In this document: one piece after another, positions 11,400 through 23,824 of the stretch | Layout: every line of letters begins with the position of its first letter | Position numbering within the stretch: position 1 is the stretch's first letter | From: Neurospora tetrasperma FGSC 2508 | Lineage: Eukaryota; Ascomycota; Sordariomycetes; Sordariales; Sordariaceae | Length of the DNA: 64,000 bases | Direction: 5' to 3' | Assembly: GCF_000213175.1 (NCBI RefSeq) | Contig: NW_009799104.1 | Location: 2,111,724-2,175,723 of the forward strand | Translations under genes and position numbers: made by a program | The notes under the pieces: generated by a model | Told to the model about the DNA's origin: nothing | Database searches by the model: none | Seen by the model: the letters and a program-made list of their open reading frames with translations, nothing else

Positions 11400-13664
11400 T
11401 CAAGTTGGAATGCCTCGGTGCATGCTTGCTTTGCGTCCAATGTAGATGCTGTAGGGAGCAACGTCCTAAACATAGTCTCGTCAGTATGCACACTCCTGGA
11501 GGTTGACTAGGGATTGACACTTACCCTCGAAACAATTGACCCAGCCCCAACCGTTGACCCCCTTCCGATTTTTACACCGGGCAAGATGACCACGTTTGCC
11601 GCAATCCAGACATCGTCGTCAATGATGACTGGCTTGCCAAACTGCGCACCCCTGTGCCCATCACGGCGCCTCCAGTCTGTGTAGCAGCTGTTTGTATAGA
11701 TGCTGACATTCGGGCTGATAATCACATTGTGGCCAATGCGTACCTCGCAAGAGTCGGTAATCAGGCAGTTCCGGCCGATAGACACGTTACTGCCAATGGA
11801 GATGTTGTACCCATAGTCACAGTTGAACGGGGCCTCGACCGAAACGTTATCACCAACATGACCAATACGGCCTATGGGTGATAGCTGGTTGGGCGTCAAC
11901 TGAACACCTTCGCGTGGGTGCAAGATCTCTTTGAAAAGTCGTGCGCGTTCAGCAGGTGATACGCCAATGTTAGGATTGGTCGAGTTGTTGAATCTCCAAC
12001 AAGCTGCATTGCATCTCTCGCGTTCTAGCACAAGCTCCTTGTCGAAGGGATAAAAGGCTCGTCCACTGATCATCTCGTCTTTCTCCCTTCGCACGGGGGG
12101 CACGGTAGCGCTGGACGGAGTATGCGACTGCGCATGGGATAGTGCTAGCTGCGCAGTCGCCTGTACGGCACTTGAAGGTGGCTGAGATGTGATTAGAGGC
12201 TGGACCGCTGATGTTGGCGTGTCCGTTCGGCTACCATGGAGGTTGTATGGAGGATGTGCGGAAATGGCGCTTTGAGGAGGCGGTGGTGGCGGCGGTGGTT
12301 GGTGGTCAGGGTCTGTCCTCGTCAAATCGTGGAGCGGGGGCACTCTCGCATACTCTCTAAGGGGCGTCCGGGCACTGATGGGCGTGGGGAAGACGTTTGA
12401 AGGATAAGCTGAGAGGGCGGACAGTTTGTTGTCTGGGCTAATAACCGATGCACTAGGAAGAGTTGATGCCGTGAGCCGGTCGTCGTCGCTTTGAAGAGGC
12501 CGTCCTTGAGGCGGTGTGATGCGGAGAGTGGGTTGCTGCCCACGCGCCATCGGGAAAGGCTCGCGCTGCTTTGGTTGGCTCAGTATCGGAGCAGTGTTGC
12601 TGGTGTAAGGGGGGATCGGTTGCTGCGGCATCCCATATGCTCCAAGAGGGACATAGTTGGGATCCTTGGACTCGATGTTGACTTGGGCTGGCTTGCTCTC
12701 AGGTTTCTGCCAGTTACCCCTCTGTGGTGGGTAACCAGCACATTGGAATGAACCCTTGATGCAGTTGGTACCTTGATAACTGTTAGATGACCCAAAGGCG
12801 AATGCATGGTCAAATTCAAAACTCACACTGAGGCTTTGTCTCATCACACTTCTTTTTGCGCCTCCTGCACGTCAGGCAACCGGTTTTCGTCCGATTACTG
12901 AAATTTCGTTTCCGCTTCTTGGGGTCGGACTGAACGGTGCCATCTCTGCGCTGCTCAGGGGTGTACTGATCCGAGTAGCGGTTGTCGTCGCCATCGGGGC
13001 TCTGATTTTCGTAGTCGCCGCTGTCTGCTTGACTGGTCGCTCTGCGCATATGTTCGCCCATCGGCTCCTCGGACTGGCCGGATACTGGCCCGGCCGAGTA
13101 AGCTGCATCGTAGCTTGCGTTCCTCTCACTTCTGGCCTGCTGAGAGCGCCATCGGTCATCGCTCTCACGATTTTCGTAACCACGATATCCTTCCTTTTGG
13201 GGAGACGGATAGCGGTCATGGGGGTTGGACGGAGGCCGTGGGGGTTCATATTGCTCCGCCTTCTCTGTTACTTCAGGCCTCTCCACTCTCTCCATTCTTT
13301 CCGTTCTTTCCAACCTTTCAGTCCGTTCAATGGGAGTTCTCTCTGTTCCGAACTTGTCGGGCCGCTCAGTGGAAATGGGTGAAGGCCTGTGCTCTCGCCT
13401 GGGAGAGTGAGGATCGGAATCTGTCCGCATCCGTTTTGGGGCAGGTTCAGCATCGTGGTAATTTGCCACAGGATACGGATGCCTTTCACGGGTTGAAGTG
13501 CCCCAGTTTTCCCGGTCCCGTTCTCTCTGGCTGACTGCAACATCACTAGCGGATCTTGGGTCTGGACCAGCAGACTGTCCGTTTCCGCGTTCAAGCTCCC
13601 GAGCACCGTTGGAGATCTCAGTTGGCCTGGGTGATGACCCATTTAGAGCTGTGAAAGTCGTCAT
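11400..13664 (-). CDS. Zn2Cys6 zinc-cluster protein fused to a maltose O-acetyltransferase-like domain
   Basis: Three exons: 13664-12827, 12771-11525 and 11465-11400, 716 residues. The first intron splits a cysteine codon and removing it restores a perfect Zn2Cys6 motif (C263, C266, C273, C280, C283, C290; C-x2-C-x6-C-x6-C-x2-C-x6-C). The N-terminal 260 residues are charged and disordered, with an ERTER-type repeat at about 108-130 and a basic KKRKR just before the zinc cluster. After a Pro/Gln-rich linker comes a Mac-like helix region (about 513-565) and a left-handed hexapeptide beta-helix (about 590-716, IGHVGDNVSVE and IGRGSTVGAGSIVSRDV). The zinc cluster predicts DNA binding in the nucleus; the second half resembles NodL/Maa acetyltransferases. 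From memory this locus may be N. crassa NCU04001, a transcription factor gene I recall under the name ff-7 (female fertility); that is unverified. Upstream in-frame ATG at 13790 is possible. Confidence 0.85.
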
Positions 13665-14489
13665 GTGTGATCGTAATGCCGATATATTTTGGATCTCAGC
13701 AAATGTTCCCTGCTGGCGTCCTTTACGCCCAAACCCCAATGATCGTGCGCAGAGGCGTAGCTGCTTCCTGGGTTGAAGGCTAGTGATCAAATCGTTGGAG
13801 TATGGGCCAATGATGGAAACGCAACGCGTAAGATGAAGGACGACGTCCCCGGAGCTGATGCCGTTCAGTGTATGTGAGAGGTCGAAATCGGTACGGCTGA
13901 TGTAGGCAATAGGCGCTGTTTAGACAAAGTGGGAGTTGGTGATGGATGAAAAATGGAAATGGTGACCTCTGGGGTTCAACTGTGAGAATGCAGACGGGGA
14001 GCTATGTGAGTGGAAGATGCCCAATACCAAGTCTCCGTCAGTCGGAGACGACGGACAGAGGTGCAGAACACGACGGCCCGGCGTTGATATAAGGTAGCAC
14101 GCAGGGCAAACAGAACCACTCAACCTGTACCCAAAGAAGGTGGATGGACTCTTTGCGTGCAGGAGGATCGTGAGGTTCCTGATGAATCAGCGTTAGAAAA
14201 GTGTGACCAGCCCGCAGGATTTCTCGGATGCGATGCGTGCGTGTAGGTAGGTAGTGGAGGCGGGGGGGTGACGGAGTGACGGGGGGGGGGGGGTGGCCGT
14301 GTGCCTTTCTCTAGATGTGAGGTGAGGTGAGGAGCAGATAGGTAGGTAGGTAGGTATGTATGATGGTTGCTGCAGGGGCGCTACCTATGTGAGATGCTTT
14401 TCCCCAGGCCGGGTTGAGTGGTGGCCGCCAACAAAGGCAACAAGCAACGGAGGATGGAGGTTGTGGAGGGGAGAAGACGATGAGTGATG

Positions 14490-14496
14490 AGTGATG

Positions 14497-14529
<33 letters not shown>

Positions 14530-14552
14530 GGCAACAGCAGCAGCAGCAGCAG
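14490..14552. repeat. CAG/AAC trinucleotide microsatellite
   Basis: Runs of AACAGC followed by (CAG)n. A GGTA tetranucleotide run (about 14338-14358) and a long G-run (14281-14293) lie close by in the leader region of the Zn2Cys6 gene. Confidence 0.8.
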
Positions 14553-15097
14553 CCGCCTTTCTTCGGAGGTTGCGATTCTGGACTGGAGACTGCCCTCTGC
14601 GCAACTCGGCGTGGGAGGAGCTCCCTGGCCGGGCTCGCCTGGCTACAGTAGGAGGTGGCTCCGGGCTGGAAGCACTATCCTCGTCTCGACGCTAGCTGGC
14701 TGGAGCTGCTCCGCTCTTTCTCTTGACTGACACTGGCCAGCTGCCGATGACCCCTTCTGGGGTAGCTATGGGTGTGGACTCGAGAATGTTGGGTTGTGTT
14801 GCAGGGCCACGACCCACCAAACCGAATGCTCAGAAGCTCCAAAGCCCAAATGGGCCCAGTCGCAGCTTGGTAGGCTTGGCAGCGCCGCGGTGCCCAGGCG
14901 AGGTACCTTGCCGCGGCAGCAGCAGTGGAGGTAGGTTGAGCGTGGCTGCGTGCGTGGGTCGGTGGATGGGCGGAATACCAATGGCTGCAGTCTCAATCAA
15001 GGTCCCAATGGTCCCAATCAATGGAACCCCGGATTACGGGTGTGGTATGGGACTGAGTGCTTCAAGTGCCCGGTCTTGCGTGCGGACATGAATAGGG

Positions 15098-15098
<1 letters not shown>

Positions 15099-15134
<36 letters not shown>
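15099..15134. repeat. (GT)n dinucleotide microsatellite
   Basis: About 17 consecutive GT units, non-coding on either strand. Confidence 0.9.
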
Positions 15135-15135
<1 letters not shown>

Positions 15136-16129
15136 CGTGGAGGATACAAACAAACAGGACGGAACCTGAACGCTGTACAGTGTACTTGCAAGACTTGGTA
15201 CGAGACCCGAGCAGAAAACAAAACAAAAAAAAGTGACAGAGCGACCCGACACGGGGCACAGCGTACAGAGAAACAATGTGACGAGATGGACCGACAGGAA
15301 CCGAGTCTTGTTGTCAACGAAAGGAACAAAAGAAACACCGACCGACCTCTCTCAGCAACGCGTTTTACAACGGACCCAGATCTATACTGCGAAGACTGGC
15401 TGCGTCCTGAATGCCAGCAACGAAACGTCCTTCAAGTACGACGAGATGCTTGCTAACTCGAATGACCAACCAGCCCACTGGTCCGCGCTTGATGATACTG
15501 GAAATTGCTAAAGGTTTGATGCATGTATCAGGTATCTATTTGACCGTTGGCGGCTCTTCCCTCCGGGCCGGTCGTTGCAGAGTTTCCGTCGGTAGTAGTG
15601 TAAATGTGGTAACAAACAAAGTCGCGAGTAATGGGTCGAGTTCTCGGCGTGTGTGCGAGAGAGATTGCGTGTGAGCCTGTGTTTCCTTTTGTGTCTTCCT
15701 TTTCGGAGCAGCAAGGGTATGACACGTCAGAGAGCAAGACCCATGGAATAAAGACTGGATGGCGATAGCCGGGATGATGCACATGTAAGACTCGGGCTGT
15801 TTGGCGCGCCTTTTCCTCGGCCTTTGCGACCTTGAAAAACACCCCCGCAACTGATGGAATCCAGAGACGCGGCCAGCATGCAGCAACTCGGATATAGGTA
15901 GAACTACCCATTCAGCTCAACCAATGCCGACCGCGCTGTTCACCTTTTTAACGCTTGGTAAGCAGGAAACGCACGAGGGAGCAGATGGTCGGAGCTTTCA
16001 TCAACAAGTACTAGGTACGTGGTGAGCATCTAGATGATAAGTGTAGAGTTGCTGGTGCTGGAGCCTGGTAGACGCACACCTCCTCTTTGCATGTAATTGC
16101 GGAGCGCTTGGTGTCCATTTAACGCGCGA

Positions 16130-17074
16130 TTATGCGTCTGTTCGACCGCTGCCGGGAACACATAACCGAAATGGGCCTCGTGTATCGCTAGCAAGTGGCC
16201 GGTATCCGCGCAGCTTGTATGACCGAAAACATCCATCCACTTCGAGCCCAGCCTGCCTGCTTCTTCTTCTCAACATGGTGCAAATCAATAAATGTCCTTT
16301 GTTGCCATGGTTTTGGTTGATTAGAAGAGTCCATGTACCTTCTTGCAAGTGGAATGTGCCTCTGGCAACAGCCAGCTCTAGGCAATGGCGGAGAAGCCCG
16401 GAGTGACGAGACCAAGTACATATGGAGGGGCGCACCGCGCCAGCCTGATCAATGATGCCCTGATCACTGGTGTCCGTGAGCGGGAAGCGAGCGGGAAGCG
16501 GCCGCACTGGGAGGCAGCACCACCACCAACTCCCTAGATCTCCGGCCAAACCGTGCACCGCTGGGATGGTAGTGTACATCAAAGACCGTATGAGGTCATG
16601 AGAAGAAGAAAAATAGATGACGACGTTTCTGAATGGTTCCTCCCGGTTGATGGGAGTGGTATAAGTGACGGAAAGTGAGGCCTCATTGTCAAATCTACTG
16701 TGCGCAACATCGCTTTTACAACGGTACGCCGTACGCCGTAGATCCGTCAACGATTCAATTTCTCCACCATCCCCTACTAGGGAGAAGCGAAAGGGCAAAC
16801 GAGTGTCGCTAGAACGGTATGGGGTGTGTCGAGAACACCACCAGTCTATTGGGTGACATGGCGCCTGTTCAGGGGTGAATTGGTGGACTGCTGGCCTTCG
16901 ACCTCGGTCGTCCCTGTATCGGTACCTTGTCCGATGGCCAACACACACACTGGCATTGGTTCGCCCGACTCTGAAGGCTTGGTAACCGCATCGGACTGAC
17001 GGTTTACCAAGGAGCAGCCTGACCAGGGACATTTGAAGTCTTGCTGCTAGTGTCAATACCCTGGGCAACGACAA
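16130..17074 (-). CDS. Long open frame of unknown status (314 codons)
   Basis: An uninterrupted 314-codon frame beginning with ATG, far longer than neighbouring chance frames. The product is rich in Arg, Ser, Cys and Trp and has no signal peptide, domain or repeat that I recognise. Third codon positions show no bias to C, unlike the conserved genes in this window. It could be a young or orphan gene, an old gene losing selection, or a chance frame. No introns are needed. I do not assign a function. Confidence 0.3.
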   Translation of the reverse strand: MSLPRVLTLAARLQMSLVRLLLGKPSVRCGYQAFRVGRTNASVCVGHRTRYRYRDDRGRRPAVHQFTPEQAPCHPIDWWCSRHTPYRSSDTRLPFRFSLVGDGGEIESLTDLRRTAYRCKSDVAHSRFDNEASLSVTYTTPINREEPFRNVVIYFSSSHDLIRSLMYTTIPAVHGLAGDLGSWWWCCLPVRPLPARFPLTDTSDQGIIDQAGAVRPSICTWSRHSGLLRHCLELAVARGTFHLQEGTWTLLINQNHGNKGHLLICTMLRRRSRQAGLEVDGCFRSYKLRGYRPLASDTRGPFRLCVPGSGRTDA

Positions 17075-20000
17075 CCGCGACCGCTTCAGATGTGCAAATT
17101 GCTGACGAGTCGCCGTTGTTAACCACCGTTTTCAATACCATGCTCGACTCCCACCCCCTGATCCTCCTTCGGCACATGGCTATTGCACAAGGATTCTGCA
17201 CTTACAATCGAGCCTCTGATGGGCAGGACCTATAGTTTTCCCAAAGCGCAAGCTGGTGTTCAAGAGCGGCATATCTCATCCAACTTGACAGGGCATATTG
17301 CGTGACATTGCCAGACTCGCAGTGGCTTACGGTGGTTGAGAGAGGACCACGGGCTGTTCGCCACTTTGCATTTTAGCGGACTGGTTACTAAATATCAGCA
17401 TCAGATATGATGACCACGCTATGGATGATTATAGGGTTTGGAATAAACTTGCCTTGGCCCACATCTGCTCTGCTGCGCCTGTTAAATTTTGAAAACGAGG
17501 CTGGCCAGGCAGTCAGAAGTTCACTGTGTAGGATTGAACCCCCAGTCGTCGCCATGATCCAATTCGTACTTACCATCAAACAGCATGGATGGACTCGCTG
17601 TTGGTTCTTGGTTACTGGCTAGTCGATCACCGAGCAGATGACGAGCATCAATTACCGTTGCATTCGCCCTGCGCGGCGAACTCGTGGGCGAATGTACCAC
17701 TGTGCCAGACCTTTATTTCTGTCAATCTTTTCTTTCTTTTTGTTCTTTTACTTGGACGTGATTGGCATGCTCGTGTAGAGTAATCCTCTGCAATCAGACG
17801 AATCGAACCTTCTTCTTTCATCTTGGGTGCTCCAAAGCCTCCTCGTGCCCTTAAGACTGACGCCTCGCCTTGCCCGCAAACCATAGGCATTAGGCTGTAT
17901 CATCGATACCGGGACGAATGGTGAGTGAGAGCGTGAAGGGAAGTCAAGTCTCACAGGAATATAACCAATAGGAAGTACACGACAAGGGATGTAGTTCCAT
18001 TTAATATGGCGCGACGTGCTATTCTCTGTCCTCTCATGCCCCTGCGTTTGGTGCGTACAGGACGCTATAGGAGCGGCGATGACTTGTGGCAGCTAACGCT
18101 GGCAGGCTTTAGGGTAACACCGATAAAATGCGTTCTGATGAATGCCGCATCGCCAGCTAGCAAAGCACAATGTGTGAACATCAAGTGAAACTGGTAAGCG
18201 TTGTTAAACGCCGTTTCTTACACCAGTAGCGACGGCGGCTGGCTTGTACAGGGATGGGCGGACAACAGCCCGTATTGAGTAGGCGGAAGAGGGCAGTGTA
18301 TATCGGTAAAACCGTTCAGGCCAAAGTGCCGAACGTCACAGCCGGAACGGTGATCTTGGTCAGGTCTTTTTAGCCATCAGAGTTCATGATAACTGTACAT
18401 TTCGGCATGAGGTCCTCCAGCTTAGAGTCTTCCACCTGGAGATGCCCTCCGGCAGCCAGATTAGGCCGATTGTCCAAAAGTAGCATGCTGTTGAGAGGGT
18501 TGAACCGCCTGCCGGAATGCAACCATAAAGGCGTACTGAAAGTTGCCTCATAACTTGATTGTGGTGCTCTCATGGCAACGTTTGATCATGTCACTGTTCC
18601 CGGGTGTCTCCTTTGGGGTTTCTTATGTATGTTATACGTAGCAGATACGGTGGGAGATGGTGTCCAGCATGCCATTACAGCCAGGGGAGTCCCTTGTGTT
18701 GGCAAGTTCAGCGTTAAATATAGAAACGCGCGGACCTGCTCATAGGAGACCAAGGTGCGGAGTCCTTTGGTTCCATATGGGAAAGTTGTCGAAGTAAAAG
18801 TCAAGTAGATGTATATTATAGTCGCATTCCGCCCGGTTCGAAAATTTCCGTGTCAGCAAGTGTGGGAGTTGCGGCGGCTGTCACTATCAAGGACTGTCGT
18901 CGCGCGTGCTATGTAATCAATACCGGGCTCGTTGTTACTAGCGCATCTTCTCGGGATGTTTACCGCCAAAGGTTGAGGTGCGATTGGCTACTTTGACCAG
19001 GACATGATTGGATGAAAGCTGAATACGTGCGGCCTATGAAAGGTCAGATGAAGGCCCATTCTTAGAAACAAGTCGTGACTGGTACCCGACCATGCCCTTT
19101 ACAGACAAGAAGACTCGAAGGGGATGATGTGTGTCCGGAGCTTTCAAGGTTGTGGTTTTCGAGATTTACAGCTGCGACGGGCTGCTAGCAGATCACACAG
19201 TTTACCAGCTGTCCACTGGTACATGCGTGCTGTTCGACACACACTGGCCGATATGTATGGTCCCTGGTAGGATTTGGCATATCATATCCAGCTAGGTGGA
19301 CCTTTTGATTCTGAGCCTGCAGAAAGGCATTTTGGAACTCATTGTCCACAGTCCCGTGTTGTGCAGGGAGCAGGTTCACCATTTGTGATGTGGTGAAGGA
19401 GCTGCATATGTAGCGGCTCAAGCACCCAACGAGAGTGCCTTGGAGTGCTATTATGATAATCAGTGCACATGATCCAAGGCGATGTTGGGTGGGTTGATCC
19501 TGGTGTCGACGACTTACATTGCCCTCAATCAGCCATCCTAGTCCTATAACATGAATGACACCCAAGCGTCCCACATAGGGACTAACTATAGACACTTTGC
19601 GTGACGAAACAAAAGTCTGAGCGATTGCCTGTCCCAGACTTAGTACAAAGCCTGTCTGTTGTCTCCCCACCTTGCGTACCATTGAGAATTTGGAGATTCA
19701 GAGGTCAATTGCCTGTCGAGGACGGCTTGATTCCGCCATGGTCAGTGCTGCCCTGACAATGTTGCGATGAACCATCGACGACCCCGTCTGAGACTTGGGG
19801 CCTTGGGGTTCATGAGGCGGCAGGGTGTGTAGAGGTAGTGACCAGTGGCCTGCCTGCCTGTCGTCACAGTTGTTTCCTCGTTTCTTCGTTTCCGACGACG
19901 CTTTTGGCGCCTCCGCAGGGACTGTCTTGGGCTCTCAGGCTGGGTAGAAAAATAAAAGCTCGCGAATTGACAGTCATGTTGAAACATGCAAAAGTGTCTG

Positions 20001-23000
20001 GCACATGATGAAGGCCCAAGCGGACCGGGACCCGGATGTGGGAGAAGGGAGGAGGCAGGAGAGGAGATGGAAATCTCTTTGGTTGCAAAGTGCAAGACCA
20101 TGCAGGTGCCTGCTGTGCTGTTGTTGGTTCAGTTCCTTTGGGAAGCAGTTGGAAAGAGGTACCGACAATTTTTGACGAGCGAGGCAACAGCAAAGGACTG
20201 GAACGGAAAGTCAACAGAAAACGTAAGAGGTACGCACCTGCCCCGGTTCAACATTTCGCAAGATCTCACTCACCGCCATGGCCTCCATTAATTCTTCAGC
20301 AGGAAAAGGACGGACATTGTCCAAAACAGGCAACAGCAATCCATGTTGACATGTTGCCATCCCGTCCCTGCCAAAAACAAAAATGTCACAGGTGGTGCTG
20401 GTTGGGCGAGGGGTTGAGGTTGCGACTGCCCTGGTGTACGTATCAACCCTGGTTTGTTTGTTAGCGCGGAACTTCCCTACGCATTCTTTGCAACTCTGTC
20501 GCAGGAACCACGTTAACAATCAGACCAGGGTTGAACTATAAAAAAAATCCGAGACCAGTGGGAAAAATCTCCATGTCACACCAAGGTCGCCTCGTGTGCA
20601 CTCGCAACTATGTAACTACCTATGTAGTGTACACTCATAGTACACCTACCATTCGGTTGTCGCGACGGTTGCCCCCATTCGTAGCGTCAGGCCCGAGCAT
20701 AGGTCACCGTAGGGTGGTGGCAGGCCTGGCCCGCTCCAGTTGTGGGCAGATGGCCCGGCTTTTTCAGGCACATCTCTCCATCGTTCCACAACGGCATGCT
20801 CAATGATCTCCTTCCTTCCACTTCGCTTCATCCAACGATTCAATTTTCTTTTCTTGACATCTTGTTTCCAATATCATCACTCAAAAAGTACGACGTCAAC
20901 CACGAGAATACAGTCAGAGCCAGTACTCGACGATAAAACAAGCCCTTTTAAAACACGACGAGGGTATCTCCCTGTCCTGTGATTGGCTGAGGTCGGTGCC
21001 GTTAAAGACTCCAGCCGCTTCGCGATTCGCTGGAGCCGCCGCGGCCTCGGTTCTTAGCCGCCCTCCACTGTTTCGATGCCCCTGCCAAGGCTTCGATGTT
21101 TACTCCACGAACCCACGTCAATGCTCCTAAGCGCCCTATGAACTATTTTGGTGTCAACAGCACGACTTCGTTCTATTGCCCGTTGTTAACCACCGTTTCC
21201 GTCTTCTGCACTTCTAGAACTCTTCCAAATGCCACCCGTAAGTTGAGATAAGCCAGTCACCTGTAGAATATCGGGCGCCTAACAGTCTCTCCAGTGTCTT
21301 GTCAGCCAAACACAGCCGTCTATCAGCCATCCCTCGACTCCCATGCTCGCATATGCCATCTCTTACAGTCACCACTACACCGTGACTTCTACTAGCCACA
21401 CTTGACGTGCACGGTGACACGCTGTGCTTTATTCCTTGTCAACACTACTGTCAACACTGGATCGATGCTATGCATACAGTATCAAGTCAAGCGCTGGGCT
21501 ATGTCTGCCTACGGTCCATCTATGCGCCGAGCGCCTACATTCACAAAACGGCTTCGAACAACTGCTCCCTTGATCCTTCTGTATCAGGGAACAAATGTCG
21601 AGGGCATTGGACTAGCCTGGCTAGTTCATGATGGACATGCAACGCAGCCAGAGTCACGGCGCTTCCCTGGGCGGCTCAAAAGGCTTCTAATGCAGCGTTG
21701 GCGGTTGTGGCTGGCTTGTCTCAACACCATCGGGTATCTGCTTGGGTCATCGCCGTTACGTCAAGCCGGATCATCGGTATCGTCGCTTGGCTGGCCAAAT
21801 ATAGAACACCAAACCCGACCCTTCTCTTTGTTCTGCTTCCCTACCTCCCCAGTGCCAGGGTACCCAGCGTTCTGTCACATCTACCCGTTCTCCGCATCCC
21901 AAGATGGGCATCTGCGTCAACGGTTCCTTCATCACACTTAGCCGAAGCCATGCTGGTAAGTGGTTTCCAAATGCCATGCCTCGTGGTCGTGTCGGTTTGG
22001 GGTCCAGGGCATGACGAAGAGCCGCACATAGGTACCAGTACCTAAGTGGCCATCTGTGCCAGATCTCGACACCGTATCTGCGCGAAATCGGATCCACTTT
22101 TAACGTCACTGCTTCCAGCATCACGACCTATTTATGTATCCCCAAGCCTTGCCGCCCACCCATAATACAAATACAGACGAACCCTCGGATATATATGCAT
22201 CCCTGGCAGTCCAGCGGCCTTGAGTTAACCTCGATAACTACTTGCAGACATTAGCGTCGTCACAAAATACTCATCTCGCAGCCCATCCCTTCTTCTCGAA
22301 GCCAAGTGTCCTACCCTTCGGCATCCCACTTTCCCTCCCTGCTTTCTTCTCTCATCTCCACCGACACATCATATTTATAGCCAAGCGGCTACAATCATGA
22401 CGACTTATAGGACAACACACACACGTGGTAATCAAACTGGAGTCAAATTCTCTTGCTGTTCCAGGGACATTTGATACCGTTGATCTTTCGTCTTCTTTCT
22501 GTGCCTATTTTTGGAAACAACAACATTGCAAAATGACGTTTTTTTTTTTTTTTTTTTTGTTTTTTTTTGGAATATTGTCTTTCACATCGGTTTCGCCAGG
22601 TAGCATAGGCGGCTAGTTTTCCACTCGGTCGAGCGGGTGAAAGCCTTTAATCTTGGATATTCGAGGTCCAGAGCTGGAACTATTCTTCTGCAATCGGTTA
22701 CCTCTGACTGAACACAGTAACACAATCCACTGCGATAACATGCCAGCAGCCTTTTGACTTGTCCTAGGACGAACGGCAGAAACAACCCTCCTTGGCGATC
22801 AAACGTCCTTCGAGTGTGATGGCCTGGATTCGCAGCTATCATGCTGACCTCATGGTTATGAATTGGCAAGGGGGGGGGACCGTTGTTGAACATCTTGAAG
22901 GACGTAGGAGAAGACATGCGCGTTACACTTTTGGCTGTGGCTGTTACACTAGGCAAATATGCCAGCCAGATGAGAGGATACGGGTTTTCCCCATTCTATG

Positions 23001-23824
23001 GGAGGTTCAAGTTGATGCCACATAGTCATTGTAGTCTGGTTTTGAATGGCAATTTTTCCTTTTTTCTTCTTTTTTTCTTTTCAACAAACAAATGAAAAAC
23101 AAAAATGAAACCAACAGCGGAAAAATCATATTCATGACATCTTTAACTCGACTCAGTGGTAGTTGTCGTTGTTGCAGGGTTGTGATACTAGCACGTGTCC
23201 GTAGGCTGACACGCAATAGGATTGCCCGTTGCGTTATATGATGCATAGAATCAATCATACCTACCAAAATAAAGAAAAATGTCTGGCCATGTAGTCTCCA
23301 TTTCTGCCCATGTGACATGTAAATAATAGAATTGTGCTTTCAGCGGGTCGGTTGTCAGTGTATAGTATTTAAGTCAGTAACAAGAAGCAGACGGCGAAGA
23401 AAAGGAGAGGAATATCAAAAGAAAGACGACGGACCATTAGAACTCGCAGCCAAAGCAAGAGCAGATGAATTATGATGAGGTCTAAGGGTCACGATCACTC
23501 ATTCTGACTTTTGCCGCCTGTGCCTGATGTTCTGTTGATGAGTAACCATTCAAACTGATGATTGCGATCGTAAGCGAGGTTGAATCAATGAAATTACAAA
23601 AGAAGGGGTGGAAACAACATGTAGGTATAGTCTGACGATCGCAGGATGTGGTTGTTAGAGATGCGAAGTCCTCATGCAGATAGCTTCTATGAACATACTC
23701 GAAGACATCCAATGTTAACCATTGACTCTACGCCATCATCCATCATCTCTGAAGTAGGCTGGTCAATATAACTCGATCGCCACACTTCCATTACTCCTCC
23801 ACTCCCTCAGCATCCATTCATCCC

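Larger units (their letters stand above)
13665..23824. other. 10-kb gene-poor region
   Basis: No recognisable gene. Contents: the upstream leader/promoter of the Zn2Cys6 gene; a G-run at 14281-14293; GGTA repeats at 14340; AACAGC/CAG repeats at 14500-14550; a (GT)n tract at about 15100-15134; one long minus-strand open frame (16130-17074, listed separately); a 19-nt exact repeat at 17113 and 21180 with a near copy at 18199; a 7-bp-stem hairpin at 21009-21035; and a T-run at 22540-22568. Base composition is not strongly AT-rich, so heavy RIP is not obvious. The right end is the AP-3 mu 3' flank. Confidence 0.55.

Noticed and set aside
17525-17560. GGTTCAATCC-like string on the minus strand resembling a tRNA B box
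   Set aside because: No matching T-stem, acceptor stem or A box surrounds it.
18826-18850. GGTTCGAAAAT string resembling a tRNA T-loop
   Set aside because: The flanking bases do not pair as a T-stem and no A box lies upstream.
19185-19682. 165-codon minus-strand frame containing a GTAAGT and a plausible acceptor
   Set aside because: Splicing leads to an early stop, codon use is flat and nothing is recognised in the product.
21402-21941. 179-codon plus-strand open frame
   Set aside because: Such a length is expected about once by chance in this window; no codon bias, no family and no splice support.
21228-21966. ATG codons followed closely by GTAAGT at about 21229 and 21949, suggesting tiny first exons
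   Set aside because: No downstream exon continues a recognisable protein; GTAAGT occurs by chance at this frequency.
22160-22500. TATA-like ATATATATGC and CT-rich stretch before an ATG at about 22397, suggesting a promoter
   Set aside because: The frame ends after about 25 codons. A non-coding transcript is possible but nothing in the sequence proves it.
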